DNA from: CAZZCN01 sp964652975
GTDB lineage: Bacteria; Bacillota; Clostridia; Saccharofermentanales; UBA5734
Length of the DNA: 40,919 nt
Direction: 5' to 3'
Assembly: GCA_964652975.1 (NCBI GenBank)
Contig: CAZZCN010000018.1
Span: 1 to 40,919, forward strand
Position 1 is the stretch's first letter, and every line of letters starts with the position of its first letter. Shown piece after piece: positions 17,899 to 27,394 of this stretch. Under the pieces are notes generated by a model that saw only the letters and a list, made by a program, of their open reading frames with translations, had not been told where the DNA came from and did no database searches. Position numbers and translations under genes: made by a program.

Positions 17899-19668
17899 AT
17901 GATGAAAGATTTACCCAAAACAGGAGAACAAAAGTTTCAACATAAAAGTGAGGTGATAAAATATTACAAAAAAATATCCGATTTTTTTCTTGGGGATTTC
18001 AAGAATAGCAATTTTATTGTTTTTATAATATATTTATTTACAGTATCTATTCTTGAGATTATTGCACATTTAAATCACGGTGCTTTTTCAATAATTGCGT
18101 CAAGAATTTGGATTATTGGAGGTGCCGTTTGTATTATTACAATTTTTTATTACCTCATAGATGCCTTTAAAAAGGATATTACTACAAAAAATTATATAAC
18201 GGCGGTTTCTTTGATCTTTCTTATAATTGCATTGCTTAGTGTATTGGGTAAGGTAAATATTACTGAAATCAATCCTGATGCAACTCAACAAATGGCTGCG
18301 GGAATTGATTCATTTAAAGAAGCAGATTGGAACTATACCGGAAAGGCATTTCTAGGATATCCGAATAGACAGTATATATTGGGTGCAATTCCAGCAGCAA
18401 TACTAGGAAGAAGCATATTTACACTTCAGCTGGGATTTGCATACCCTTTTTTACTTGGACTTATCTGCATGTATTTTGGAGTCAGAAAATGGGCTGAAAC
18501 TTTTGGAGGAGACATTAAACTTTCAATTATTCCAATATTCTCAATTGTAACTTTCCCATTTATAACAGAATACTATTTAAATTTTGAACAAGCAATTTTT
18601 CCAGTATCATTTACAATGATTATTCTTGGTTTATTTTTGATTTTTATTTGCAAGCCGAATTTGTTAAGCTTATTTGCAATATCCTGGTTTGGCAGTCTAT
18701 TAAGCAATTGTTACACACCTGCTCTTGCATCTCTTGGATTATTAGTGATTTTCCTGATTGTTACGAGTTATATGTTTTATAAAAAATCAGATTATCTACC
18801 TTCCAAAGCGATTAATAGTTTAAAAATTTCGAAATTATTAGGAGTAACCGTATTCAATATAATTATTTTTCTTTTTGCAACTCTGCTTAGTCAAAGACAG
18901 GATAGAATAACACAAACACGCCAGGACGCTGACGTGATTTCAACAGCATACAATAGTATTTATTCTTTCGTAACAGACAAAGATGCTGTTTTTATGGGTA
19001 TGTTTGGAATAGTAATATTAATTTACCTAATAGCTGGTCTTTCACTCAGGCTAAAAAGTAAAGATTTCATTGTTTCAATATGGGCTTTAGGTGTTTTTGT
19101 TGCAACTTATTTATTAAAAGGATATACATCGTACCAGCCTGCCTGGATAATGCAAAGAGCTTTAATTGTAATTCCTGTTTTACTTATAGGCATTATCATT
19201 TATCTTATTGATTGGACAAAAATGAACAATATTAGGATTAAAACCGACTTTTTTGTTATTATAATTATTGCATGTGTAATTATTGCAAATAGTAATACTC
19301 AACGTGTCAACCAGTCATTCACTTATTTTAACAGTATTCAACCTATGAAATTTATGCTTTCCGATCTAGAAATGACAATAGAGAAAATGAGTATTACTAC
19401 TCAGGAACCATTTAATTTAATAGTGTTTACAAATGACATTCTCAGAAAAAATCCTGGTGATTATTGTAAATTCCTACATCCTAATGCAAAAGTATTTGTA
19501 CCTGAAAATAAGATATTGCCCAAAGAAATTGATACAAGCAAAATAACCATTATCTATAGTGATGATAACATTCCCGGGTTGACTAATAGAACTGAGCTTA
19601 TACAGATTGCTTTTGAGAATCAAAAGCATAAAAGCACAGTAACATTATATAAGGGTGTTATAAAGTGA
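17899..19668 (+). CDS. Multi-pass membrane protein, possible GT-C-type glycosyltransferase
   Basis: This 589-residue protein has about eleven to twelve hydrophobic segments up to residue 465 and a soluble C-terminal domain of about 120 residues. The loop after the third segment is acidic and aromatic (NPDATQQMAAGIDSFKEADWNYTG), in the place where GT-C enzymes carry their catalytic Asp. No family is recognised with certainty. It is visibly richer in A+T and in Ile/Asn/Lys codons than the V-ATPase genes, suggesting a different origin. It sits exactly between the two remnants of a duplicated ntpB-ntpD-membrane-gene block. The AAAGGA ribosome site favours the ATG at 17899 or 17902. Confidence 0.6.
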   Translation: MMKDLPKTGEQKFQHKSEVIKYYKKISDFFLGDFKNSNFIVFIIYLFTVSILEIIAHLNHGAFSIIASRIWIIGGAVCIITIFYYLIDAFKKDITTKNYITAVSLIFLIIALLSVLGKVNITEINPDATQQMAAGIDSFKEADWNYTGKAFLGYPNRQYILGAIPAAILGRSIFTLQLGFAYPFLLGLICMYFGVRKWAETFGGDIKLSIIPIFSIVTFPFITEYYLNFEQAIFPVSFTMIILGLFLIFICKPNLLSLFAISWFGSLLSNCYTPALASLGLLVIFLIVTSYMFYKKSDYLPSKAINSLKISKLLGVTVFNIIIFLFATLLSQRQDRITQTRQDADVISTAYNSIYSFVTDKDAVFMGMFGIVILIYLIAGLSLRLKSKDFIVSIWALGVFVATYLLKGYTSYQPAWIMQRALIVIPVLLIGIIIYLIDWTKMNNIRIKTDFFVIIIIACVIIANSNTQRVNQSFTYFNSIQPMKFMLSDLEMTIEKMSITTQEPFNLIVFTNDILRKNPGDYCKFLHPNAKVFVPENKILPKEIDTSKITIIYSDDNIPGLTNRTELIQIAFENQKHKSTVTLYKGVIK

Positions 19669-19704
19669 TGAATTCCATGTAATAGGAGAGGGACAACTTC
19701 GGCA

Positions 19705-19986
19705 GATAACATTTGTATTTTATTCTGGGTATTTCAGTAGTGTACTTTCATAGCACCAGTGGAATTTTAACATAATATATTCCGGCAAGGATCTGATGTT
19801 AGTCATAGAGAAAGACGAAAAGATTACCGGAATACTGTATTCCTTAAGTGCCTACGACAAAAATAAATATTCGAATACAAGGATGACATTGTCGTCAGGA
19901 CAATCGAGATGTTCACTATGAAAATACCTTCTGCAAGCATTGCAGATTTTAAGGAGCATGTCGCGAAGAATCTTGGCACGAAATAA
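19705..19986 (+). pseudogene. Internally deleted, frameshifted copy of the 15774-17660 membrane gene
   Basis: Positions 19705-19775 match about 15996-16065 of the membrane gene (GTGTACTTTCATAGCACCAG against CTGTACTTTGTGTCACATTT). From 19783 the sequence matches 17462 onward (CGGCAAGGATCTGATGTTAG against CGGCAAAGACCTGATGATAG) to a stop at 19984-19986. About 1.4 kb has been deleted between the two parts. Small indels break the frame after AYDK. The part from 19987 to 20140 is AT-rich with no gene. Confidence 0.85.
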
Positions 19987-20140
19987 GATAACCGAATATA
20001 TTTATAAAGGGAGAAATGCTTTTAACGAAAATTACTTTGGAACAGGGATTGATAATTACAAGAAAAATAGGGTTTGTGTTTGAATTTTAGTTATATAAAT
20101 TAATGCTGAATTTTGCAATACATTTGAAGGGTAAATAGAA

Positions 20141-20716
20141 ATGAAAAAACTCGATTTGTTAAAATTACTATTGATTTATATTGGACTGTTTGTAATAGGA
20201 ACAGCGGCTTATATATTTAGCTTTCGCACTTTCTTGCTAGGAAATATTTCTGTTTTTTTCTATAGGGGAATTGCTCTTATTCTTTTATGGGGAGCAATAG
20301 TCGCTTTGATCATGACAGCTCTAAAACTGTTACATTTTAAGAGACTGATAACCGTCAGAGACATTTTATTGCTGTTATGTGCTTTTTGCTGCATTAATGT
20401 CGTAATTTTCACACACCTTCCAACCACCGCTGACCGTTCGATAACGGTTTTTATGCTTGGTTATATTGCAGGTGATGAATCGGTATCCTATACCAAGCAG
20501 GAGCTCGAGACGGTATTTGCGGATAAATACATTAATGAATATGATGCTTTCGGCAAAAGGCTTCAAGAGCAGATTGTCACCGGAACGATAGAGAAAACGT
20601 CTGATGGCAGATACCGTATAACGGACAAAGGCAAGTCCCTTATTGCAATTTACGACAAAATTACCGACTGGTTTCTAATTGACAAGAAGCTGGTGCATCC
20701 GGATGTGGCGAAGTGA
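20141..20716 (+). CDS. Small membrane protein with C-terminal winged-helix-like region, function unknown
   Basis: This 191-residue protein is not recognised. Three hydrophobic segments (about 8-28, 38-60 and 73-92) precede a soluble domain from about residue 110. That domain ends in ...GTIEKTSDGRYRITDKGKSL..., a pattern like the wing of winged-helix folds. A GAAGGG ribosome site lies before the ATG. It follows the two GT-C-like genes and may belong with them; that link is positional only. Downstream, 20717-20924 has no gene and no clear terminator before the convergent GH18 gene. Confidence 0.5.
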   Translation: MKKLDLLKLLLIYIGLFVIGTAAYIFSFRTFLLGNISVFFYRGIALILLWGAIVALIMTALKLLHFKRLITVRDILLLLCAFCCINVVIFTHLPTTADRSITVFMLGYIAGDESVSYTKQELETVFADKYINEYDAFGKRLQEQIVTGTIEKTSDGRYRITDKGKSLIAIYDKITDWFLIDKKLVHPDVAK

Positions 20717-20924
20717 AGACACATAGGTGGTAGAAAAAGAATAACCAACCATGGAACACTTTGCGACGAAATATATTAAGTATTAAGAATTATACAATAA
20801 TCATTAATGTAACATCCATTATAAATGGCATAAAATCGCTTAGACTATTAATAGTATTGATTGTTAATAAACTTTAGAGTTAATGGCTTATGGATTAATT
20901 ATACAGGGGTTCCAGTAACACAGT

Positions 20925-22766
20925 CTACGGTCTCTTGTTAAGCTCTTCCTTTATCACATCCCAGATATATGCCTCTTCAAACCCTTTGCGCCAGGAGGCC
21001 ACGCCCGCTAGGTTGTAATCGCGCACAAGCTTTATTCTTGAACGCATGGATACATCGTCTTCTATCCAGACCTTGTTGGTTGTACCATTTTCTTCATATT
21101 CCGCATAATTTTGGCCGGTATTAGGGTCAAAGGATTTTGTAACATTTCGCTTAACGAGAGCGTTCTTTATTACTGCCATAGAGTATGCTTTTGATGTCAC
21201 CTTGAAATCACCGGAAGCAGATTTTGTTTCAGTCCATATCCTTGTATAAAAAGGAACACCGAGCAATAATTTGTCATTTGGTATCTGCTCGAGAATTCTT
21301 TCCAGTCCCTCCTTGACCCATGGCAGTGAAGCGACAGAACCTGATACAGGACTCGTAGCCCAATGCTCGTCATATGTCATGACAGCCATGTAATCAAGCA
21401 CCTTGGCCAGTTCTGGTCTGTCGTATACCATAGACCAATTAGGATTTGTTGACCTTATAGTAACATCCATGGATACTGTGAGCCCCTGCTCATGAAGCAT
21501 GGTGGTTATTTCACGTACAAACTGTGTAAGGTAATCCTTGTCATCATAATTGACATCCTCGAAGTCAATATTAATTCCATCGATGTTAAGAAGATCGGAT
21601 AAAAGAATAATCTGGGATATAATTTTCTTCCTGATTTCAAATTCCCTCAGAAAAACCGACGAATTTGATGGACTGAACCCATTGCTAAACAGAGCCCACA
21701 CCTGCAGTCCTTGACTATGGGCCCAGTCGACATAAGCTAGAGAACCAAAGCTTCTAACATCCCCCGCTTTATTGGTCACTGAAAACCATGTAGGCGAAAT
21801 TACATTCAATCCCGGTATGGGTTTGTAAGAACTCATATCCTGGATAGCCCGTGAAGAATAATCCCAGGTAAGGTTGATTTTCCCTCCTGTTGGCTTCCAT
21901 GCCGGGGACGCAGGTACGTCGACCTTTTGGGCTGCTACAATCTCCTTGAGTTTTACACTGTTCTTGTTAATAAATCCAACCATTCCAGCGGAAGTGCGGA
22001 CTTTGTACCAGCCGTTTTCTTCACTATAGACAATCAGCTTTTCGTCCGAAACAAGACCTTTGATTCTAGGACTTCCGAACAGCGGCTTTTCCCTTAGAAA
22101 AACAGAATTGTTCATAAACGTATCAAGCTTGAGAAAGGGGTCGGGCCAGAATGAGTCGGTTAGCTTTACCTCGACTATCATCAGTGATTTCTTGTAATCA
22201 TCAATTGTTGCTATTCCAGATGAAAGATACTCAATCTTAAGACCATACACCGGGGCTAGAAAGTCCAGGGAGACATATGGATTGTCACCATCCATAAAAG
22301 TAGGGACATCGATTGAAACTGGCTTGTAATTAATATATGTTGTAAGGAGCTTGGTGTTCATTTCGATAAGCTTGTTAGAAGTTGTTACAATTATGCGGTT
22401 GCTTTCAGGTTCCCAGAAAAGGGATGAATCAAACATTTTCTTTATGATATCGTATCGGATAAAAACCTTTTTGTCTACAACCTTGAATTCTTGATCCGCA
22501 AATGATACATCGTTAAAAATTAATTTCGAAATTTTTGCTTTGGACGTCAGTGTGCTGGGATAATATCCGATAAAAAGTGCTGTAAAAGAAATAACCAGAA
22601 CTAAAAACACTGCTGACAGAACAATAACCACCCGGAATCCGCGCCTTCCCGGTAACCTTCTGCGTTTGCCTCTCTCTCCGGCAATCTGACCGCTATTGGC
22701 AGACTTTGCTATATCACCATCAAGTACCTCTCCAGTGCGTGGTTCATTTAATTTATTACTTTTCAT
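20925..22766 (-). CDS. Membrane-anchored GH18 hydrolase with SH3 domain (SleL/YdhD-like)
   Basis: This 613-residue protein is predicted to be anchored outside the cell. It has a basic N-terminal stretch to residue 45, one transmembrane segment (about 46-68), and a copper-amine-oxidase-N-like domain (about 75-190, VFIRYDIIKKMFD ... NPYVSLDFLAPVYGL). A bacterial SH3 domain follows (about 215-270, FLREKPLFGSPRIKG). The glycoside hydrolase 18 barrel extends from about 290 to the end. The catalytic motif DGINIDFE is at residues 396-403, with Glu403 as acid/base. Family members cut peptidoglycan glucosamine linkages during spore germination or wall turnover, or act on chitin-like polymers. AAGGA precedes the ATG. 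The dispersed repeat lies in its upstream region and may supply a promoter. Confidence 0.85.
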   Translation of the reverse strand: MKSNKLNEPRTGEVLDGDIAKSANSGQIAGERGKRRRLPGRRGFRVVIVLSAVFLVLVISFTALFIGYYPSTLTSKAKISKLIFNDVSFADQEFKVVDKKVFIRYDIIKKMFDSSLFWEPESNRIIVTTSNKLIEMNTKLLTTYINYKPVSIDVPTFMDGDNPYVSLDFLAPVYGLKIEYLSSGIATIDDYKKSLMIVEVKLTDSFWPDPFLKLDTFMNNSVFLREKPLFGSPRIKGLVSDEKLIVYSEENGWYKVRTSAGMVGFINKNSVKLKEIVAAQKVDVPASPAWKPTGGKINLTWDYSSRAIQDMSSYKPIPGLNVISPTWFSVTNKAGDVRSFGSLAYVDWAHSQGLQVWALFSNGFSPSNSSVFLREFEIRKKIISQIILLSDLLNIDGINIDFEDVNYDDKDYLTQFVREITTMLHEQGLTVSMDVTIRSTNPNWSMVYDRPELAKVLDYMAVMTYDEHWATSPVSGSVASLPWVKEGLERILEQIPNDKLLLGVPFYTRIWTETKSASGDFKVTSKAYSMAVIKNALVKRNVTKSFDPNTGQNYAEYEENGTTNKVWIEDDVSMRSRIKLVRDYNLAGVASWRKGFEEAYIWDVIKEELNKRP

Positions 22767-22804
22767 TTTTGTATATCCTTTTCCAAAATATCAAGATGTT
22801 TCGT

Positions 22805-22912
22805 ACGATATAGCAAACTGATGTTTATTGTATTATTTACTGAAATAAAACAGTTTGCAATTACGTTTTGATATAATATCTGTTGTACAAATTATTTCAA
22901 AACGCTATACCT
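22805..22912. repeat. Dispersed double-inverted-repeat element, copy 2
   Basis: It has the same arrangement as at 3628-3735: GCAAACT (22813-22819) with AGTTTGC (22852-22858), then ACGTTTTGA (22863-22871) with TCAAAACGC (22897-22905), and the same CGCTATAC right end. The second pair of arms starts 34 bp apart in both copies; the first pair 39 or 40 bp. On the minus strand, toward the GH18 gene, it carries TTGAAA, a 16-bp spacer and TATTAT, a possible promoter. The rest of 22767-23130 shows no gene; an AT-rich palindromic stretch lies near 23060-23080. Confidence 0.75.
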
Positions 22913-23130
22913 GCAGTTTATTCTAAAACCATGTCATAAGACAATTATACCATAAAAATGATTTTTCAAGAAAGACCCGATAAACCACGCGTTTATAATA
23001 GAATCCAAGCGACGGTATCAAATGTAATCAGGTTAGCTAAGTGGTAGACACAATTTATTATTATTATGATATAATAATCGTGTGTACTTACAGATTTTTC
23101 ATATAGGATTTTGGCTGGGAGATTATAGAA

Positions 23131-24552
23131 ATGAAATATATAAGTGAGTTTGTAAAAGTAGTTTTTTCACTTGCCATAGTAGTGGCTCTGGTTATTTACT
23201 TTGGCGCTGACCTTAATGTTGAAGGTTCTTTTAAATACAAGATTGCTAACAGAAAAGTCACCATAACCGGTTATACAGGAAGTGCAAGAGAGGTAAGGAT
23301 ACCCGAAACAATCAAAGGTTATCCCGTAACTGATATTGGTAGATATTCATTCGAAGCCAACCATATAATTTCAACCGTTTCAGTGCCTGACAGTGTTGTC
23401 ACAATAGGTGATGGTGCTTTCTCAGGATGCAAATCACTAAAGAGTATTCTCATCCCTAACAGCGTAGTCGATATAGGCAGCTCAGCTTTTTTTTCTTGCA
23501 GTTCATTGGAAACAATGGTAATTCCTGACAGTGTTACAAGCACCGGCAATTCGATATTTTATAACTGCACATCGTTAAAAAGTGTGAAGATGTCGAAGAA
23601 TGCCAAAAGTATCGGCAACTCGGATTTTTTTGGATGTGTGTCCTTGAAGGAAATAGAAATTCCCGAAAATGCAACCGTCATCGAGAACAATGCATTTAAG
23701 AACTGCTTGGCGCTCGAAGAAATATCAATACCATACCGTGTTAAATCCATAGACAATAATGCATTCAGAGGATGTGCTTCATTAAAATCATTGTCTATTC
23801 CTATCAGTGTCATATCAATTGGATACGATGCATTCAGAGGGTGCAAATCACTTGTCGAGGTAACTATTCCTAGCAGTGTGACATTAATTGAAAGTGGTAT
23901 TTTTACCGAGTGTATAAAGCTGGAGAAGATAATAATTGGTAATGGCGTCAAGGACATACCTAATGTTGCATTCAAGGACTTGCCTGCTTTAAAGGAGATT
24001 ATCATAGGCTCCAAGGTTGAGCGAATAGGGAATGATGCCTTTAAGAATTGCATTTCCCTTTCAAGAATTAATATTCCCGATAGTGTTACAAGCATAGGAA
24101 CAAACATACTAAACGGCTGCAAAGTATTGACTAATATTACAATTGGTAACGGACTTACCGAAATACCCGACTATGCATTCAGTGAATTACCTTTATTGGT
24201 TGATGTCAAAGCAGGCAAAGGAGTGTCAAGCATAGGAATAGAAGCATTCAGAGATTGCGTTTCCCTTAAATCCATTACTATTCAAAACAGTGTTACAAGC
24301 ATAGGTAAGGACGCATTTAAAGGCTGCACATCGCTCATGGAGGTTAACATCGGCAAGATAATCAACATCATCGTGCCTACACTGCCACCGACACCGACAC
24401 CAAAACCCACACTGACACCCACCACTACACCTACTCCTACACCAGTGCCGACAGTTACTATAAAGCCGACGCCTACGGTGAAACCTACTGCCAAGCCAAC
24501 AGCAACAACCAAGCCGACTGCCACACCAACCGTAACACCTGGGCCTATATAA
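23131..24552 (+). CDS. Secreted BspA-like leucine-rich-repeat (LRR_5) protein with Pro/Thr tail
   Basis: This 473-residue surface protein has an N-terminal hydrophobic segment (about 10-27, signal peptide or anchor). About fifteen LRR_5 repeats of 23 residues follow, from about residue 45 to 415, with the pattern IPDSVTSIG..AF.GC.SL. The last about 55 residues are a Pro/Thr-rich tail of TPTP and KPT units that ends at GPI. No LPXTG, SLH or dockerin domain follows. Such proteins often bind host or matrix molecules, or serve as scaffolds. No ligand can be inferred. The ribosome site is weak (GGGAGATTATAGAA before the ATG). Confidence 0.85.
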   Translation: MKYISEFVKVVFSLAIVVALVIYFGADLNVEGSFKYKIANRKVTITGYTGSAREVRIPETIKGYPVTDIGRYSFEANHIISTVSVPDSVVTIGDGAFSGCKSLKSILIPNSVVDIGSSAFFSCSSLETMVIPDSVTSTGNSIFYNCTSLKSVKMSKNAKSIGNSDFFGCVSLKEIEIPENATVIENNAFKNCLALEEISIPYRVKSIDNNAFRGCASLKSLSIPISVISIGYDAFRGCKSLVEVTIPSSVTLIESGIFTECIKLEKIIIGNGVKDIPNVAFKDLPALKEIIIGSKVERIGNDAFKNCISLSRINIPDSVTSIGTNILNGCKVLTNITIGNGLTEIPDYAFSELPLLVDVKAGKGVSSIGIEAFRDCVSLKSITIQNSVTSIGKDAFKGCTSLMEVNIGKIINIIVPTLPPTPTPKPTLTPTTTPTPTPVPTVTIKPTPTVKPTAKPTATTKPTATPTVTPGPI

Positions 24553-24669
24553 TAGTCAGTGTTCTTGTATAATTTGTAGGAAACATAAATATCAAACTTT
24601 CATATTTCTGCTACGAATGTGTTATGTAAATCGTAATAACAAAAGGCAAATGAAACGGAGGGATTTTCT

Positions 24670-25962
24670 ATGGTAAACATGAACATAAAATATATTCACG
24701 CCAGAGAGATAATCGATTCACGAGGCAATCCGACGCTAGAAGCGATGGTGACATTGGAATGCAATGCTAAAGGGACTGCAGCTGTTCCATCCGGTGCATC
24801 CACAGGAATTTTTGAAGCTGTCGAACTTCGTGACAATGACAAGAACAGGTATAACGGCAAAGGTGTTCTTAATGCAGTGAGCAATGTCAATGATGCAATT
24901 TTTAATTCCTTAAAAGGAATGAATGCTTCTGACCAGCTGGCGATTGACGATGCACTGATTTTACTTGATGGAACCCCTAACAAAGGCAGCCTTGGAGCCA
25001 ATGCAATTCTTGCAGTGTCGCTTGCGGTTGCAAAAGCTGCAGCCAATGCCCTTGATACGCCGCTTTATAAGTATATAGGCGGAGTAGGTGCACATGTTCT
25101 TCCAACACCAATGATGAATATATTGAACGGCGGTGCTCATTCCACCAACAATATCGATATTCAGGAATTTATGATAATGCCAACCGGTGCACAGACTTTT
25201 CGCGAAGGATTGCGCTGGGGTGTCGAAGTTTTTCATAGTCTGAAGAAAGTTCTTTCAGAGAAGGGTCTTGCAACAGCAGTTGGCGATGAAGGCGGATTTG
25301 CACCTGATCTTCCTGAAGATGAGGATGCATTAAAGGCTATAATCCAGGCCATTAACAATGCAGGATACACACCGGGCAAGGACATTCACATTGCCATTGA
25401 TGCAGCCTCAAGTGAATGGTATAGAGAAGACGGAACATATTTCCTCCCTAAGAAGAAAATCACCCGGACAGTGGAAGAAATGGTTTCATACTGGGAGGAT
25501 TTGTCAAGCCGCTACCCGATAATATCACTGGAAGACGCTGTAGCAGAGGATGACTGGACAGGCTGGAAACTTTTAACCGACAGGCTGGGCGGCAAGATCC
25601 AGCTCGTTGGAGATGACCTTTTTGTAACTAATACCGAGCGCCTACAGAAGGGGATTTCGCTAGGAGTTGCTAACTCCATACTGGTTAAGCTCAACCAGAT
25701 AGGTTCGCTTAAGGAAACGTTGGAAGCGGTAAGCCTGGCACAGAATGCAGGATATACGGCCGTCATATCCCACAGGTCGGGTGAAACGGAAGATTCAACA
25801 ATTGCAGATCTGGCGGTCGCTGTGAATGCCGGTCAGATCAAGACTGGGGCGCCGTCCAGAAGTGACAGGGTGGCAAAGTACAACAGGTTGCTTGCTATAG
25901 AGGAGGAGCTCGGAGGTACAGGTCGATACTTAGGGATTGATGCTGTTAAGAGACGCGTATGA
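24670..25962 (+). CDS. eno: Enolase
   Basis: This 430-residue phosphopyruvate hydratase converts 2-phosphoglycerate to phosphoenolpyruvate in glycolysis. Conserved features are the N-terminal AREIIDSRGNPT, the loop GASTGIFEA, the metal ligands in SLEDAVAEDDW and VGDDLFVTN, the catalytic lysine in LVKLNQIGS, and SHRSGETEDSTIADLAVA. The GGAGGG at 24657-24662 fits the start. The stop overlaps the msrA ATG by four bases, so the two genes are probably translated in a coupled way. The 117 bp upstream hold no clear promoter pair. Confidence 0.97.
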   Translation: MVNMNIKYIHAREIIDSRGNPTLEAMVTLECNAKGTAAVPSGASTGIFEAVELRDNDKNRYNGKGVLNAVSNVNDAIFNSLKGMNASDQLAIDDALILLDGTPNKGSLGANAILAVSLAVAKAAANALDTPLYKYIGGVGAHVLPTPMMNILNGGAHSTNNIDIQEFMIMPTGAQTFREGLRWGVEVFHSLKKVLSEKGLATAVGDEGGFAPDLPEDEDALKAIIQAINNAGYTPGKDIHIAIDAASSEWYREDGTYFLPKKKITRTVEEMVSYWEDLSSRYPIISLEDAVAEDDWTGWKLLTDRLGGKIQLVGDDLFVTNTERLQKGISLGVANSILVKLNQIGSLKETLEAVSLAQNAGYTAVISHRSGETEDSTIADLAVAVNAGQIKTGAPSRSDRVAKYNRLLAIEEELGGTGRYLGIDAVKRRV

Positions 25963-26492
25963 GTGCAAAAGGCAAAATGCCACTTAATCCAAATTTGAAT
26001 ATAGACTATTCCAAAGCCACTCTTAAGGAGATATACCTGGCTGGAGGCTGCTTCTGGGGCGTGGAGGCTTACTTGCGGAGAATACCCGGAGTTGCTAGGA
26101 CTAGCGTTGGATATGCCAATGGCAAAACATCAAATCCAACATACGAAGAGGTTTGCTACAGTAATACCGGACATGCAGAGGCTGTGCACATTTTATATGA
26201 TCCGGAGAGACTGCCGCTGGAAGTGCTTCTAGACGATTTTTTCAAAATCATCGACCCTACCACATTCAACAGACAAGGCAATGATGTAGGCTCACAATAC
26301 AGAAGCGGAATATATTACACCGACGAAAATGACAAGCAGCTCATTTTGGATTTTGTAGACAAAATAAGGCCACAATACAACAAGAAAATAATAACCGAAA
26401 TTAAAAAACTCGAAAATTACTTTTTGGCAGAAGAGTACCACCAGTCCTATCTCGAAAAGAATCCTGACGGATATTGCCACATTTCATTTTGA
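25959..26492 (+). CDS. msrA: Peptide methionine sulfoxide reductase MsrA
   Basis: This 177-residue cytoplasmic repair enzyme reduces methionine-S-sulfoxide. The active-site motif GGCFWGVEAYL (catalytic Cys in GCFWG) lies near residue 32. The substrate-binding SVGYANGKTSNPTYEEVC and YYTDENDKQ segments follow, and a second Cys is near the C terminus (GYCHISF). No MsrB domain is fused. It is joined to eno by an ATGA overlap and is 19 bp from the MEMO-like gene, so it may share a transcript with the AmmeMemoRadiSam genes. Confidence 0.95.
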   Translation: MSAKGKMPLNPNLNIDYSKATLKEIYLAGGCFWGVEAYLRRIPGVARTSVGYANGKTSNPTYEEVCYSNTGHAEAVHILYDPERLPLEVLLDDFFKIIDPTTFNRQGNDVGSQYRSGIYYTDENDKQLILDFVDKIRPQYNKKIITEIKKLENYFLAEEYHQSYLEKNPDGYCHISF

Positions 26493-26511
26493 AAGCAGAG
26501 GTAAACAGGCC

Positions 26512-27348
26512 ATGGGTAAGATAATGAAAGCATTTATAATGCCACATCCGCCGATTATTGTACCCGGTATAGGCTCCGGAAGAGAATCAATAGCCAATTC
26601 TACAATTAAAGCATGCCAGAAAATCGCCAGGGAAGTTGTTGACGCATTACCTTCGACCATCGTTATCTCAACACCACACGCTCCTTGCTTTAGTGACTTT
26701 ATAACAATTTCAGACATGGAGAGGCTTACCGGGGATTTTGGTAATTTCGGACATCCAGAGATAACACTTGACTTCGAAAACAACTCAAAGCTGGCAATGG
26801 ATATTTCAAAATATGCAGAAAAGGCAGGCATTTCCGCAGGATTTTTGAGTGATCACGAAAAGCGCCAGTACAGGATTTCCGACAAGCTTGATCACGGAGC
26901 AGTGGTTCCTTTGTTTTTTATCAATCACGAACTTGTCAAGGCAAATCATTCCTGCAAGCTAGTACATATTTCTACCCCGTTTATGCCTATGGCGGAACTT
27001 TATAATTTTGGTATCTGTGTCAGAAAAGCGGCCCAGGATTCAGACGAAAATGTCATTTACATTGCCAGCGGTGACCTGTCGCATCGTCTCACCAAGGATG
27101 CCCCTGCCGGATTTCATCCTGGGGCAAGGGCGTTTGACGAGACTCTTGTAGAATATGTCAGGACCGGTAATATCGAATCTATTAAATCAATCGGTGAAGA
27201 CCTGCTCGAAGAGGCAGGACAATGCGGCACCCGATCATTTGTAATGATGTATGGAGCGCTTGACGGATGTTCGACCGAGTCCGTTATTTACTCATATGAA
27301 GGACCTTTTGGAGTCGGATATCTTGCAGCGGAGATAAATATACTATAG
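26512..27348 (+). CDS. amrB: AmmeMemoRadiSam system protein B (MEMO/LigB-like)
   Basis: This 278-residue member of the MEMO1/class III extradiol dioxygenase superfamily keeps the metal-site positions: PHPP (His12), STPHAP, ASGDLSHR and the late QCGTRS cysteine. They correspond in order to the His/His/His/Cys pocket of human MEMO1. The substrate and reaction of bacterial members are unknown. The start at 26512 follows AGAGG; the ATG at 26524 (MKAFIMPHPP) is a possible alternative. It is followed by the AMMECR1 and radical SAM genes, the three-gene set known to co-occur widely in bacteria and archaea. In some Clostridia the MEMO/LigB and AMMECR1 parts are a single protein; here they are separate. 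Confidence 0.85.
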   Translation: MGKIMKAFIMPHPPIIVPGIGSGRESIANSTIKACQKIAREVVDALPSTIVISTPHAPCFSDFITISDMERLTGDFGNFGHPEITLDFENNSKLAMDISKYAEKAGISAGFLSDHEKRQYRISDKLDHGAVVPLFFINHELVKANHSCKLVHISTPFMPMAELYNFGICVRKAAQDSDENVIYIASGDLSHRLTKDAPAGFHPGARAFDETLVEYVRTGNIESIKSIGEDLLEEAGQCGTRSFVMMYGALDGCSTESVIYSYEGPFGVGYLAAEINIL

Positions 27349-27394
27349 AATAATTATTGGAAACGGTAAAATTTAAGTGACGGGGGTAGTGAAA

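Noticed and set aside
23559..24122. 187-codon minus-strand frame with regular repeats
   Set aside because: The regularity is the antisense shadow of the 23-residue LRR units on the plus strand.
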